The notes below the pieces were generated by a model, which had not been told where the DNA came from, made no database searches, and saw only the letters and a program-made list of their open reading frames with translations. This document shows, piece after piece, positions 7,714 through 15,474 of a stretch of 39,713 nt of DNA. The translations under genes and the position numbers were made by a program. Where the stretch lies: positions 1 through 39,713 of the forward strand of contig JANXOE010000093.1 in the NCBI GenBank assembly GCA_025353745.1. The letters are read 5' to 3'. Numbering within the stretch: position 1 is the stretch's first letter; every line of letters begins with the position of its first letter. The stretch comes from Hymenobacter sp. (GTDB lineage Bacteria > Bacteroidota > Bacteroidia > Cytophagales > Hymenobacteraceae).

Positions 7714-8461
7714 CGTGTTGGTGTTGGAGAAGCGTCAGCCGGCTGCTGACCTGGGTGAGCCAGAAGGCAAACAAAATCCAGCCGATGACGGCCGCGTAAA
7801 ACACGGGCCGCATGGTGCTGTCAAGGTCGTATTTGTTGAAGCCCGGGTTGCCGGTCTGGCCCGGGTGCAGGCTGTTGCCCGAAATGCGCGGCAGGATGAA
7901 CAGCAGCGGAATGGCCGCCGCAAACGCGAAAATGTTGTAGATGGCCGACACCCGCGCCCGCTGCTGGTCGTCGCGAAACGAGCCGCGCAGCACCAGGTAA
8001 GCCCCGTAGATGAGCAGAGCCACGGCGGCGGCGTTCAGGCGCGGGTCGGGCGTCCACCAGGCGCCCCAGGTGTAGCGCGCCCAGAGGCTGCCGGTGGCCA
8101 GGCCCAGCACGCCGAGCAGAATGCCGGTTTTGGCCGCTTCGTGGGCCAGGATGTCGAGCCGCGCCGAGGGCCGCCGCAGGTACTGCATCGAATACACGAT
8201 GGAGACGAGCATCACCATGATCATCCCGAACCACATGGGCACGTGGAAAAACAAGTTGCGGATGCTCTCGTTGACGATGGGCAGGCGCGGCACCGGAATC
8301 AGCAGGCCAGCCACGGCCGAGCCCAGGATGAGCGCCACGGCCACCCACTTCCACAGGCACCGGCCGCGCGACTCGATCAGCCGCTGCCCGCCCCACACGG
8401 CCCCGACCGTGACGGCGAGGCTGATGCAGGAGATGATGATTCCTATTGTTGCTTTGCTCAT
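7703..8461 (-). CDS. ccmC: Haem-handling membrane protein CcmC
   Basis: A protein of 252 residues with about six membrane helices. CcmC loads haem onto CcmE. The first axial His is in FFHVPMWF (His73) and the second lies in GNSLHPGQTG near residue 198. The Trp-rich motif reads WGAWWTPDPRLN at 132-143; the E. coli-type motif has a Trp where Pro138 stands here, so the core WWD signature is modified. The start ATG at 8461 is unambiguous. The 3' end overlaps ccmD by 11 bases. ccmB lies 12 bases upstream, so ccmB-C-D-E-F form one operon. Confidence 0.93.
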   Translation of the reverse strand: MSKATIGIIISCISLAVTVGAVWGGQRLIESRGRCLWKWVAVALILGSAVAGLLIPVPRLPIVNESIRNLFFHVPMWFGMIMVMLVSIVYSMQYLRRPSARLDILAHEAAKTGILLGVLGLATGSLWARYTWGAWWTPDPRLNAAAVALLIYGAYLVLRGSFRDDQQRARVSAIYNIFAFAAAIPLLFILPRISGNSLHPGQTGNPGFNKYDLDSTMRPVFYAAVIGWILFAFWLTQVSSRLTLLQHQHDDQ

Positions 8462-8473
8462 GACAATTTGCGT

Positions 8474-9145
8474 TTAGCCGCGCCACAAAAACGGAAACAG
8501 CAGGTACGATACCGCCGCCACAATCACGTTCAGGGCCAGCAGCGTGACGATGGATTGCTGGCTCAGGCCGCGGTCGAGGCCGTCGAGGGCATTTTTGCTG
8601 ACTTTAATCAACAGCAGCAGCATCGGAATCATTACCGGGAAGCCCAGCACGGCCATGAGCGTGGCCCCGTTGCCGCCGGCCTTGGCCGCGATGCCCGAGA
8701 CCAGCGTGAGCGTGGTGGCAAAGCCGACGGCCCCCAGCGCCAGGTTGGCCACGAACAGGGCCGGGTCCTGGATGGGATTGCCCAGGAAGATGGTGTACAG
8801 AAACAAGCCCAGCAGGCCCACGCCCAGCAGCAGCAGCGCGTTGTAAAGCATTTTGGCCAGGATGATGGCCTGGGGCCGTACCAGCGTGTAGTAGTAGAGG
8901 CGCTGCCCGGGGCTTTCCTGCATGAAGCCCTTGGCCACGGCGTTGACGGCCGCGAACAGCAAAATCACCCAGAACAGCGCGTTCCAGGCCGGGGGCGGGG
9001 GCTGGCCGCCGCGCAGGCTGAAGCTCAGAAAACACACGAACACCGTGCTGCCCACGTACAGCAGCAGCCCGCCCAGCGCCGCCCGCTGCCGCCACTCCAA
9101 CCGGAAGTCTTTGGCGAGCAGGGTGGATATTTCGCGGAGCAAGGG
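8474..9145 (-). CDS. ccmB: Haem exporter membrane subunit CcmB
   Basis: The membrane component of the CcmAB ABC transporter, which drives release of holo-CcmE from CcmC. About six hydrophobic segments are visible. The N-terminus LLREISTLLAKDFRLEWRQR and the phrase QESPGQRLYYYTLVRP match the CcmB family. The longest frame starts at a TTG at 9175, but that TTG is part of a -7 box (TATCTTTG, 9180-9173), so translation should begin downstream. GTG at 9145 is chosen and gives 223 residues; TTG at 9139 is also possible. The partner ATPase CcmA is not encoded in this window. Family call secure, start uncertain. Confidence 0.9.
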   Translation of the reverse strand, partial: PLLREISTLLAKDFRLEWRQRAALGGLLLYVGSTVFVCFLSFSLRGGQPPPPAWNALFWVILLFAAVNAVAKGFMQESPGQRLYYYTLVRPQAIILAKMLYNALLLLGVGLLGLFLYTIFLGNPIQDPALFVANLALGAVGFATTLTLVSGIAAKAGGNGATLMAVLGFPVMIPMLLLLIKVSKNALDGLDRGLSQQSIVTLLALNVIVAAVSYLLFPFLWRG

Positions 9146-9172
9146 CACGGGCTGCGGGTTGGTTTCGGGCCG

Positions 9173-9180
9173 CAAAGATA
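9173..9180 (-). promoter_or_regulatory. -7 box of the ccm operon promoter
   Basis: On the minus strand the sequence reads TATCTTTG, a full match to TAnnTTTG. Transcription would begin near 9167, ahead of ccmB. No clear -33 TTG is seen 19-20 bases upstream. Confidence 0.5.
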
Positions 9181-9238
9181 CAACCCGCGGCGGGCGCGGG
9201 GCCCCACCGCCGGCCCGAAAGCCCGCGCGCCGCCCACT

Positions 9239-9272
9239 AAAAAAGGGGCCGCCGAATTCCGCCGGCGGCCCC
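9239..9272 (-). terminator. Rho-independent terminator after the propeller-barrel gene
   Basis: Perfect 10-base inverted repeat GGGGCCGCCG (9245-9254) and CGGCGGCCCC (9263-9272) with an 8-base loop, followed on the minus strand by six T (9244-9239). It lies 53 bases after the stop codon at 9325 and ahead of the ccm promoter, so it separates the two transcription units. Confidence 0.8.
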
Positions 9273-9324
9273 CAAAACCAGAAACAATTCGCGAAACCGG
9301 GCTTAAGTCAGCGCAAAGCAGCGC

Positions 9325-12300
9325 TTAAAAATCGTAGCCCAGGGTGAAGTAAAACTTGGGCTTGTTGGTGGTATAGTTTTCGCGGCCCCAGGCCACGTCG
9401 GCCTTGCCGTAGAAGCCGAACAGCGTGGTGCGGATGCCCCCGCCGTAGCCCACCAGCAGCGGGTTGCTGAAGTTGGTGACGGTGCCCGAAAACGGGTTGC
9501 CGTTGCCGCCGAAAGGCAAGGTATTGTTGGAGTTGTCGACGCTGAACGGGTTGCCGCCCATGTAGGCCGTGCCCGCGTCCACGAAGCCCAGGAGCTGGAG
9601 GTTGCGCAAAAACGCCGAATAGATGGGCCGCCGCGACAGGTACTGGATGATCGGCAGCCGCAGCTCGCTGTTGAACAGCACGTAGCGCGAGCCCACGCGG
9701 GTGCTGTAGTCGAAGCCGCGCAGGTTGGTCACGAACTGCTCGTTGAAGATTTGGCTGGGGCCCGGCGCCGGGGTGTTGGGCAGGAACGTAACCCGGTCGT
9801 CTTTATAGTTGGAGAAAAACCAGTTGTCCATGCCGCCCAGGCGAAAGTATTGGGTGTTGGGGCCAAAAAACTGCCCAAAGCTGGCCCGGTTGGCCCAAAT
9901 GAGGGAGCGGTGGATTTTCTGGTAATGCCGCAGGTCGATGGTCAGCTTGCCAAAGTTCAGGGCCTTGTCGCCCACGCCCCGGAGCTGCTCCACGGCCACC
10001 CTCATGCGGGTGCCGCGCAGCATGTTCACCCCGGTGGCAATGGAGTTGTCGAACACCAGCTCGGCCTTGTAGCCGTAATAGTTTTGGTTGACGTCCAGGT
10101 CGTTGATGAAGCTGTTGGTGCGGGTACGGCTGGTGCTTTCGTAGCGCGGGCCGGCCCGCAGGCTCAGGTTGTGGGTGAGCGGGTAGGCGAAGGTGACGGC
10201 CGCCTGGTGCCGGCTGTAGCGGAAGGTGCCCTGCTCGAGGTCGAAGAAATACGCCTGCTTTTGGTAGGCCACCGTCCAGTCGACGCGGTGCGTGAGGTTG
10301 GTGTACGACGCGTTGATGTTGCTGGTGCGCAAATCGAACAGGCCAAACAAGCCCGCTTCGATGCGCTGGTTTTCGAGGATGTCGTTCAGGTGGGCCCGGA
10401 ATTGCAGGCCCACGCCCAGCAGCGGGTCCGAGTAGAGCGAGGTGGTGACGTTGTCGGCCATGAAGCGCGTGTCGTAGCGGTAAGGACCGGCCACCAGGGG
10501 AACGTCGGGCAGCACTTTGTTGGCAGGGCCCCGGCGGCCGGCGGCCGGGCGCGCGGGCCGCACGGGCTCGTCTTCCTCAAACACGTAGTCGCCGGTGTTC
10601 ACGGCTTGGTCGGCCTTGCGGCGGCGCGGGCCGGCGGGGGCCCCCGTGCTGTCGGCCGTCGGGGTGGTGACGCTGGCGGCCGGCCGGGCCGCCGGGGCCG
10701 GCGCCGGCGCGGCTGAGCGGTTTTCTAGGGTTTGCTGGCGGGCGGTCTTCACGCCGGGCAGGGCCGCGCCCAGCTCAAACCTGGGGTACGCGTACAGCAC
10801 GTCGCGCGCCTGCGCCGAGGCCACAAACGCCAGGGCCCCCGTGGCGGGGTTGTAGTCGAAATCGCTGAGGTTGGGCAGGAAGCCCGTCAGCAGGTCGCGC
10901 TGCTTGGTTTTGAGCGAGTAGCGGTAGAGGCTGCGCACGCCGCTCTCCTCGCCCAGGTACAGTATTTCATCGTTGGACAGGGCCCTGGGCCGGGTTTCGT
11001 TGGAAATGGTGCTGGCCAGGGCCTCCACCGGCAGGGCGCGGCCGTCGAGGTGGTAGAGAAACAAGTCGTAGTTGTTCACCACGTTGGGGAACGTGGCCGG
11101 CCGGGCCCGCCCCAGCGAGTCGAGGTAGCGGTTGGAGCTGAACACGATGCCCTGGCCGTCGGGCAAAAACACCGGCTGCACGTCGTCGAACAAGTCGTTG
11201 GTGAGCTGCTCGGCTTGGCGGCTGCCGGCCCGCAGCACGTAGATATCGTTTTGCCCGCCGCGCACAGCACTGAACACCAAGGCCTTGCCATCGGCCGAAT
11301 AGCTCATGCCCAGCACCTGGTCGTAGCTCTGGAACAGCGAAGCCGGCCGCCGGAACGTCACAATCGAGCTGAAGCGGCTGAGCAGGTTGCTGCCGCTGGC
11401 CTCGCGCAGGTGCAGCGTCATGTTGCCCTGGCTCATCTCGGCCACCGCCACCTGGCCGTTGCCGCGCCAGGCCAGCGCGGGCAGGCGGGTTTCCACCTGC
11501 TGGTCGGGGGTTTTGTAGCCGCCGCGGCCCACGGTGCGGCGGTGGCTGCCGTCGCGGCGGGCCACCACCACGCGGTAGCGGCCCAGCTCGTTCACGGCGT
11601 AGGCCAGCTGCTGGCCGTTGGGGCTGAGAACGGGCTGCGAGTAGACGACGGCCCGGCGGTTGCGCCCGCCCACCTGAAACTTGGCGTCGGGCGCGGCCAG
11701 CGCGGCCGTGGCCGGCTGCGCCCCCAGGGCCCGGTAATAGGCCAGCCAGTCGCGCATGAACACCTTGTACGGCACGTTCAGCGACGAGCTGATGCCCACT
11801 TCCGCGTCGCGGGTGATGCGCGTCAGGTTCAAAATGTTCTGGATGGTGGTGTAGCCGTAGCGCTCGGCGATGTAGTTCCAGATGCTCTGGCCGGCCAGGC
11901 GCGGGTCGCGGATGAAGAACGGGGCCGTGCGGTTGCCGCTGGGGTACTGCCGGGTCATGTCGCGCATGAAGCCGTCCATCTCCACGCTCCAGCCTTCGGC
12001 CCCGTAAGCCGCGGCCCCGCTCACGAACCAGTCGGGCAGTTGCAATAAGTAGCTGCTTTGCAGCACTTCGCGCAGCGAGCCGCCGTACATCATGTCGTTC
12101 AGCAATACCTGCGTGAGCTGGAAGCTGATTTCGCGCTTAAAATCGGTTTGCTGGCCGGTGAAGGCGATTTGCACCTTGCTCATGCGGGCCAGGGGGGCAT
12201 CGCCGCCGGCCACGGTTTCGGGGTTGGGGTCGAGGCCGATGTTGCTCTGCCGCAAATCGCCCACCGAGTTGTAGAGCATCAGGGTGGTTTTGGCGTACGG

Positions 12301-12567
12301 GTAGTAGCCGATGAGGGCCGTGACGCGCTGCAATTCCTTCTCGGCGTAGTCGACGGCGCGGCGCGCGGCGGGCTCGTTGCCGTCGTAGTACATCACCGTA
12401 AAATTCTGGGTGCTGTACTGCTGCCAGTGAAACTTGCGGTACTGGATGCGCACCCGCCCGAACTGCTCCTGCGCCGTTTGGGCCCGCGCCGGGCCCGCCG
12501 CGGCCACCACCAGCGCCAGTGCGCACGCGCCCCGCACGGCTTTCACAACCGAAGAAAGATCTCTCAT
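9325..12567 (-). CDS. Degenerate peptidase MA-like / TolB-like propeller / beta-barrel fusion protein
   Basis: A protein of 1080 residues from the ATG at 12567. A signal peptide ends at about residue 29 (GPARA, then Q). Residues 45-250 resemble the gluzincin peptidase MA fold, but the zinc site is lost: where HExxH is expected the protein has FQLTQ (149-153), and Ser183 in LPDWFVSGAAAY replaces the usual Glu. Residues of about 270-610 carry WD40/TolB-like propeller blades (QPVLSPNGQQLAYAVNE, GMSYSADGKALVFSA, QPVFLPDGQGIVFSSNR). A Pro/Ala linker follows, then a barrel of about 400 residues (YVLFNSELRLPIIQYLS, FYGKADVAWG, ending FTLGYDF). It is probably an outer-membrane protein with a periplasmic or surface propeller. 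The longer frame up to 13035 overlaps the oxidoreductase and was rejected. Cellular role unknown. Confidence 0.8.
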   Translation of the reverse strand: MRDLSSVVKAVRGACALALVVAAAGPARAQTAQEQFGRVRIQYRKFHWQQYSTQNFTVMYYDGNEPAARRAVDYAEKELQRVTALIGYYPYAKTTLMLYNSVGDLRQSNIGLDPNPETVAGGDAPLARMSKVQIAFTGQQTDFKREISFQLTQVLLNDMMYGGSLREVLQSSYLLQLPDWFVSGAAAYGAEGWSVEMDGFMRDMTRQYPSGNRTAPFFIRDPRLAGQSIWNYIAERYGYTTIQNILNLTRITRDAEVGISSSLNVPYKVFMRDWLAYYRALGAQPATAALAAPDAKFQVGGRNRRAVVYSQPVLSPNGQQLAYAVNELGRYRVVVARRDGSHRRTVGRGGYKTPDQQVETRLPALAWRGNGQVAVAEMSQGNMTLHLREASGSNLLSRFSSIVTFRRPASLFQSYDQVLGMSYSADGKALVFSAVRGGQNDIYVLRAGSRQAEQLTNDLFDDVQPVFLPDGQGIVFSSNRYLDSLGRARPATFPNVVNNYDLFLYHLDGRALPVEALASTISNETRPRALSNDEILYLGEESGVRSLYRYSLKTKQRDLLTGFLPNLSDFDYNPATGALAFVASAQARDVLYAYPRFELGAALPGVKTARQQTLENRSAAPAPAPAARPAASVTTPTADSTGAPAGPRRRKADQAVNTGDYVFEEDEPVRPARPAAGRRGPANKVLPDVPLVAGPYRYDTRFMADNVTTSLYSDPLLGVGLQFRAHLNDILENQRIEAGLFGLFDLRTSNINASYTNLTHRVDWTVAYQKQAYFFDLEQGTFRYSRHQAAVTFAYPLTHNLSLRAGPRYESTSRTRTNSFINDLDVNQNYYGYKAELVFDNSIATGVNMLRGTRMRVAVEQLRGVGDKALNFGKLTIDLRHYQKIHRSLIWANRASFGQFFGPNTQYFRLGGMDNWFFSNYKDDRVTFLPNTPAPGPSQIFNEQFVTNLRGFDYSTRVGSRYVLFNSELRLPIIQYLSRRPIYSAFLRNLQLLGFVDAGTAYMGGNPFSVDNSNNTLPFGGNGNPFSGTVTNFSNPLLVGYGGGIRTTLFGFYGKADVAWGRENYTTNKPKFYFTLGYDF

Positions 12568-12617
12568 AGTCAGCGAACGAACAAAGGCCGAAATTAGTCC
12601 ACAATAAAAAGCAAAAA

Positions 12618-13712
12618 TCAGCCGTTCGCCGGCACCGGCCACAGCGCCCGGTAGCGCGCCAGGCTCACTTCGGGCCAAAGGTCGGCGCGACCGGCGAGCC
12701 AGTCGGCCATCAGCGCTGCCAGCCGCGGGGCCAGCACCACGCCCTTCGAGCCGTAGCCCCCGCAAAAGCTGAGGCCCGGCACCGACGGGTGGGGCCCCAG
12801 CAGCGGCTTGCGGTCGCGCACGGCCGGCCGCACCCCGGCCCGCTGCGCCACCACCGCAAACGGCGCGCTGGTGAGCGCGGCCAGGCGCCCAACCAGTTCG
12901 GCGCGGCCATCGGCCGTGGGGCCCTCGGCAAACGGCGGCCAGCGGTAGGTGGCCCCCACGCGGAAACGCCCGCCCCCCAGCGGCACCACGTAGGCGCTCC
13001 GGTTGAGCACCTGTCCGGCGTCGAGGCCGGCGCATTCCACGTCGAGCACCTCGCCCTGGTTGGGGGTGAGGGGCAGCCAGCTAAAATACGGGTTATTAAT
13101 GCTTTCGGCACCTTCGCAGCACACCACGTGGCGCGCCCGCACGGTGCCGTTGTAGACGAACGCCGGCGACGTGCCGGCCGGGGCACTGCTAACGAGTTTT
13201 TCCCAGTCAAAAGTTTCGGGCCGCAGCCAGCCGGCGGCCCGGCCTTCGGCGGCCAGGGCCCCCAGCAGCTCGGCCACGGCCAGGTAGCCGCCGCGGTGCA
13301 GCCAGGCCCCGCCGTGGGGGGCCGTCACGCCGGGCAGGCCGGGGTCGTGGGTGATGATATCGCCCACGAAATCGCCCCAGGGCCGGGCCGCGCTGCGGGC
13401 CACGATGTCGGCCTGCTCCTGCGCCGAGCCAAACACCTTGAAAATGGGCGCGGCCGTGAAAAACGGCTGCTTGAACCGAACTTCCAGGGCCCGGTAATAA
13501 TCGGTGGCGTAGGGTATTAGCTCCTCGGCGCGCCAGGCCAGGGCGAAGCGCCGCCCGGCCACCGGGTTGACGAGGCCCGCCGCCACCCGCGAGGCCGAGT
13601 CGGGCCGGCCCGCGTCGTACGCCAGCACCTGGTGGCCGCGCCGCCGCAGCTCGTCGGCCAGCGTGGCCCCCGCCAGGCCGTGGCCCACCACCAAAAAATC
13701 GCAATCCGTCAT
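12618..13712 (-). CDS. FAD-dependent amine/amino-acid oxidoreductase (DAO family)
   Basis: A protein of 364 residues from the ATG at 13712. The FAD-binding motif VVGHGLAGATLADEL is at residues 8-22 with the trailing acidic residue in VLAYDAG. Further DAO-family signs are AAGLVNPVAGRRFAL, VVCCEGAE, a motif that covers the ring and cofactor (NQGEVLDVEC), and a C-terminal GLSFCGGYGSKGVVLAPRL. DAO proteins oxidise amines or amino acids such as glycine or D-amino acids; the substrate is not visible here. It is transcribed away from the MBL-fold gene, with a strong palindrome in the shared spacer. The next gene on the strand starts 50 bases downstream, so co-transcription with it is possible. Confidence 0.85.
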   Translation of the reverse strand: MTDCDFLVVGHGLAGATLADELRRRGHQVLAYDAGRPDSASRVAAGLVNPVAGRRFALAWRAEELIPYATDYYRALEVRFKQPFFTAAPIFKVFGSAQEQADIVARSAARPWGDFVGDIITHDPGLPGVTAPHGGAWLHRGGYLAVAELLGALAAEGRAAGWLRPETFDWEKLVSSAPAGTSPAFVYNGTVRARHVVCCEGAESINNPYFSWLPLTPNQGEVLDVECAGLDAGQVLNRSAYVVPLGGGRFRVGATYRWPPFAEGPTADGRAELVGRLAALTSAPFAVVAQRAGVRPAVRDRKPLLGPHPSVPGLSFCGGYGSKGVVLAPRLAALMADWLAGRADLWPEVSLARYRALWPVPANG

Positions 13713-13721
13713 AGCAGCAAG

Positions 13722-13760
13722 GTACAGCGGCCGGCCACAAACGCCCGGCCGCTGCCGTAC
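13722..13760. promoter_or_regulatory. Palindrome between divergent oxidoreductase and MBL genes
   Basis: A perfect 10-base inverted repeat CAGCGGCCGG (13725-13734) and CCGGCCGCTG (13745-13754) with a 10-base loop; GTAC words extend both arms with a 2-base bulge on one side. There is no T-run, so it does not look like a terminator. Near -7 boxes flank it: TACCTTG on the minus strand and TACTTTG on the plus strand. It may be an operator. Confidence 0.4.
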
Positions 13761-13851
13761 TTTGGGCCAGCGTTGCGGCGGGCTTCGGGGCCCTGGGCCA
13801 AGGCCCCCGGCGCGCACGGCCCCTGCCGGGTATTTTTATCTTGCTTTCGTT

Positions 13852-14496
13852 ATGCTGATCAAAACGTTCACTTTCAACGGTTTTTCCGAGAATACTTACG
13901 TGCTCACCGACGAGGACACCCGTGCCTCCGTCGTCGTCGATCCCGGCTGCTACACCGCCGCCGAGCAGGATGCGCTGCGGCGCTACATCGACGAAAACCG
14001 CCTCGGCGTGGCCGCCGTGCTGCTCACCCACGCCCACATCGACCACGTGCTGGGCTGCGCGTTTGTGTTGAACACCTGGCCCGGCACGCCCCTGCTGGTG
14101 CACGACCTCGACCGGCCCACGCTGGCGGCCGTGGCCACTTACGCGGGGCCCTACGGCTTCGGGGCCTACCAAGCTGCCGAGCCGACGGGGGCCCTGGCGG
14201 CGGGCCAGCCCGTGCGCTTCGGCGACACCGAGCTGGAGGTGCGCTTCGCCCCCGGCCACGCGCCCGGCCACGTCGTGCTCTACCACGCCGCCAGCGGGCA
14301 GCTCATCGGCGGCGACGTGCTGTTCCAGCGCAGCATCGGGCGCACCGACCTGCCCGGCGGCGACCACGCCACGCTGCTGCGCAGCATCGAAACCGAGCTG
14401 CTGACGCTGCCCGACGAAACGGTGGTGCACCCGGGCCACGGCCCCGCCACCACCATCGGGGCCGAGCGGCGCGGCAACCCGTTTTTAGTCGGTTAG
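13852..14496 (+). CDS. MBL-fold metallo-hydrolase, glyoxalase II-like
   Basis: A protein of 214 residues. The metal-binding motif THAHIDH gives His60, His62, Asp64 and His65. Further ligands are in APGHAPGH, in GGDVLFQRSIGRTDLPGGD and in VHPGHGP, all in the order of glyoxalase II and YcbL-like enzymes. Such enzymes hydrolyse thioesters such as S-lactoylglutathione or act on related small substrates in the cytoplasm. The ATG at 13852 follows the family start MLIKTFTFNGFSENTY; the longer frame from 13567 runs through the divergent gene and was discarded. It lacks the C-terminal substrate domain of true glyoxalase II, so the YcbL-type short form is the better comparison. Confidence 0.92.
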   Translation: MLIKTFTFNGFSENTYVLTDEDTRASVVVDPGCYTAAEQDALRRYIDENRLGVAAVLLTHAHIDHVLGCAFVLNTWPGTPLLVHDLDRPTLAAVATYAGPYGFGAYQAAEPTGALAAGQPVRFGDTELEVRFAPGHAPGHVVLYHAASGQLIGGDVLFQRSIGRTDLPGGDHATLLRSIETELLTLPDETVVHPGHGPATTIGAERRGNPFLVG

Positions 14497-14505
14497 CGGC
14501 TGACG

Positions 14506-14595
14506 GTGAGCAATTAAGCGGCCAGCTATTAACAACTTTAATTAATTGCCCGCCGCCAACTGCTTCCTGCTGCTTGCTCCCTGCTAACTGCTCAC
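14506..14595. repeat. Hairpin-forming spacer element
   Basis: GTGAGCAATTAAGC (14506-14519) is nearly the inverse of GCTAACTGCTCAC (14583-14595). The interior contains short CTGCTTCCTGCTGCTTGC words. The element fills most of the spacer between the MBL gene and pssA and contains no gene. Confidence 0.4.
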
Positions 14596-14607
14596 TAGTG
14601 ACTGACC

Positions 14608-15342
14608 TTGAAAAAGCATCTTCCCAACGCCATTACTTGCCTAAACCTGCTGTGCGGCTGCCTGGCGCTGACGTTTATCTTTTCCCCCGGCCTGCACAAC
14701 TTGGTTGTGGGAGCGTACTTGGTGGGCTTGGCGGCCGTGGCCGACTTCTTCGACGGGCTGATGGCCAGGGCCCTGCGCGTGTCGTCGCCCATCGGCAAAG
14801 ACCTCGACTCGCTGGCCGACATGGTGTCGTTTGGGGTGGTGCCGGGGGCCGTCTTGTTTCAATTGCTGAAGGAAGCGGTGGGGCCGCAGGCGCCCCTGGG
14901 GGCCCTGGCCGCCCTGCCGTACGCGGCGTTTTTGGTCACCATTTTTTCCGCGCTGCGGCTGGCCAAGTTCAACAACGACACCCGCCAGACCAACTCGTTC
15001 ATCGGCCTGCCCACGCCGGCCTGCACGCTGGTGGTGGCCGCGCTGCCGCTCATTCTGGCGCAGGCCCGGGCGGCCCACCCCGACGGCCCCACGGCCATTA
15101 GCAGCTTGATACTGAACCCGTGGGCGCTCCTGGCCCTCGCGGTGCTGCTCTCGGCGCTGCTGGTGGCCGAGCTGCCGCTGTTCGCCCTGAAATTCAAAAA
15201 CTTCGGCTGGGCCGATAACCGGCAGCGGTTTGTATTTTTGCTGATGGCGCTGGTGCTGGTCGTGGCGCTGCACGCGACGGCCGTGCCGCTGGTTGTGCTG
15301 CTTTACGTAGCGCTGTCGGCGGTGGGCCGGCGGCCGGCGTGA
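14608..15342 (+). CDS. pssA: CDP-diacylglycerol-serine O-phosphatidyltransferase
   Basis: Makes phosphatidylserine from CDP-diacylglycerol and serine, the first step toward phosphatidylethanolamine, in the cytoplasmic membrane. The CDP-alcohol phosphotransferase motif D-x2-DG-x2-AR-x8-G-x3-D-x3-D is complete: Asp46, Asp49, Gly50, Ala53, Arg54, Gly63, Asp67 and Asp71. The N-terminus KKHLPNAITCLNLLCGCLA is typical of PssA type II, and about six to eight hydrophobic segments follow in 244 residues. Translation starts at a TTG (14608); no ATG lies near enough to preserve the conserved N-terminus. No phosphatidylserine decarboxylase gene is adjacent. Confidence 0.93.
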   Translation: MKKHLPNAITCLNLLCGCLALTFIFSPGLHNLVVGAYLVGLAAVADFFDGLMARALRVSSPIGKDLDSLADMVSFGVVPGAVLFQLLKEAVGPQAPLGALAALPYAAFLVTIFSALRLAKFNNDTRQTNSFIGLPTPACTLVVAALPLILAQARAAHPDGPTAISSLILNPWALLALAVLLSALLVAELPLFALKFKNFGWADNRQRFVFLLMALVLVVALHATAVPLVVLLYVALSAVGRRPA

Positions 15343-15474
15343 GCGGTCAGCTCATTCACCCGCAATAAAATCCACCTCTTATAGTTAAGGCAATGGCCCC
15401 GGGCCGAACCCAGCGCCAGCGCTTTGCGTTGGGGCCGGACGCGGGCCGAGCCCGACGCCCTTTGCCCTCCTCCT

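Noticed and set aside
7682..9328. A 548-codon open frame on the plus strand opposite ccmB and ccmC
   Set aside because: The sense genes carry full family motifs; the antisense protein is low-complexity His/Gln/Arg-rich sequence.
9325..13035. A single 1236-residue protein starting at 13035
   Set aside because: The first part overlaps the FAD oxidoreductase gene in another frame and is low-complexity. The signal peptide at the internal ATG 12567 marks the true start.
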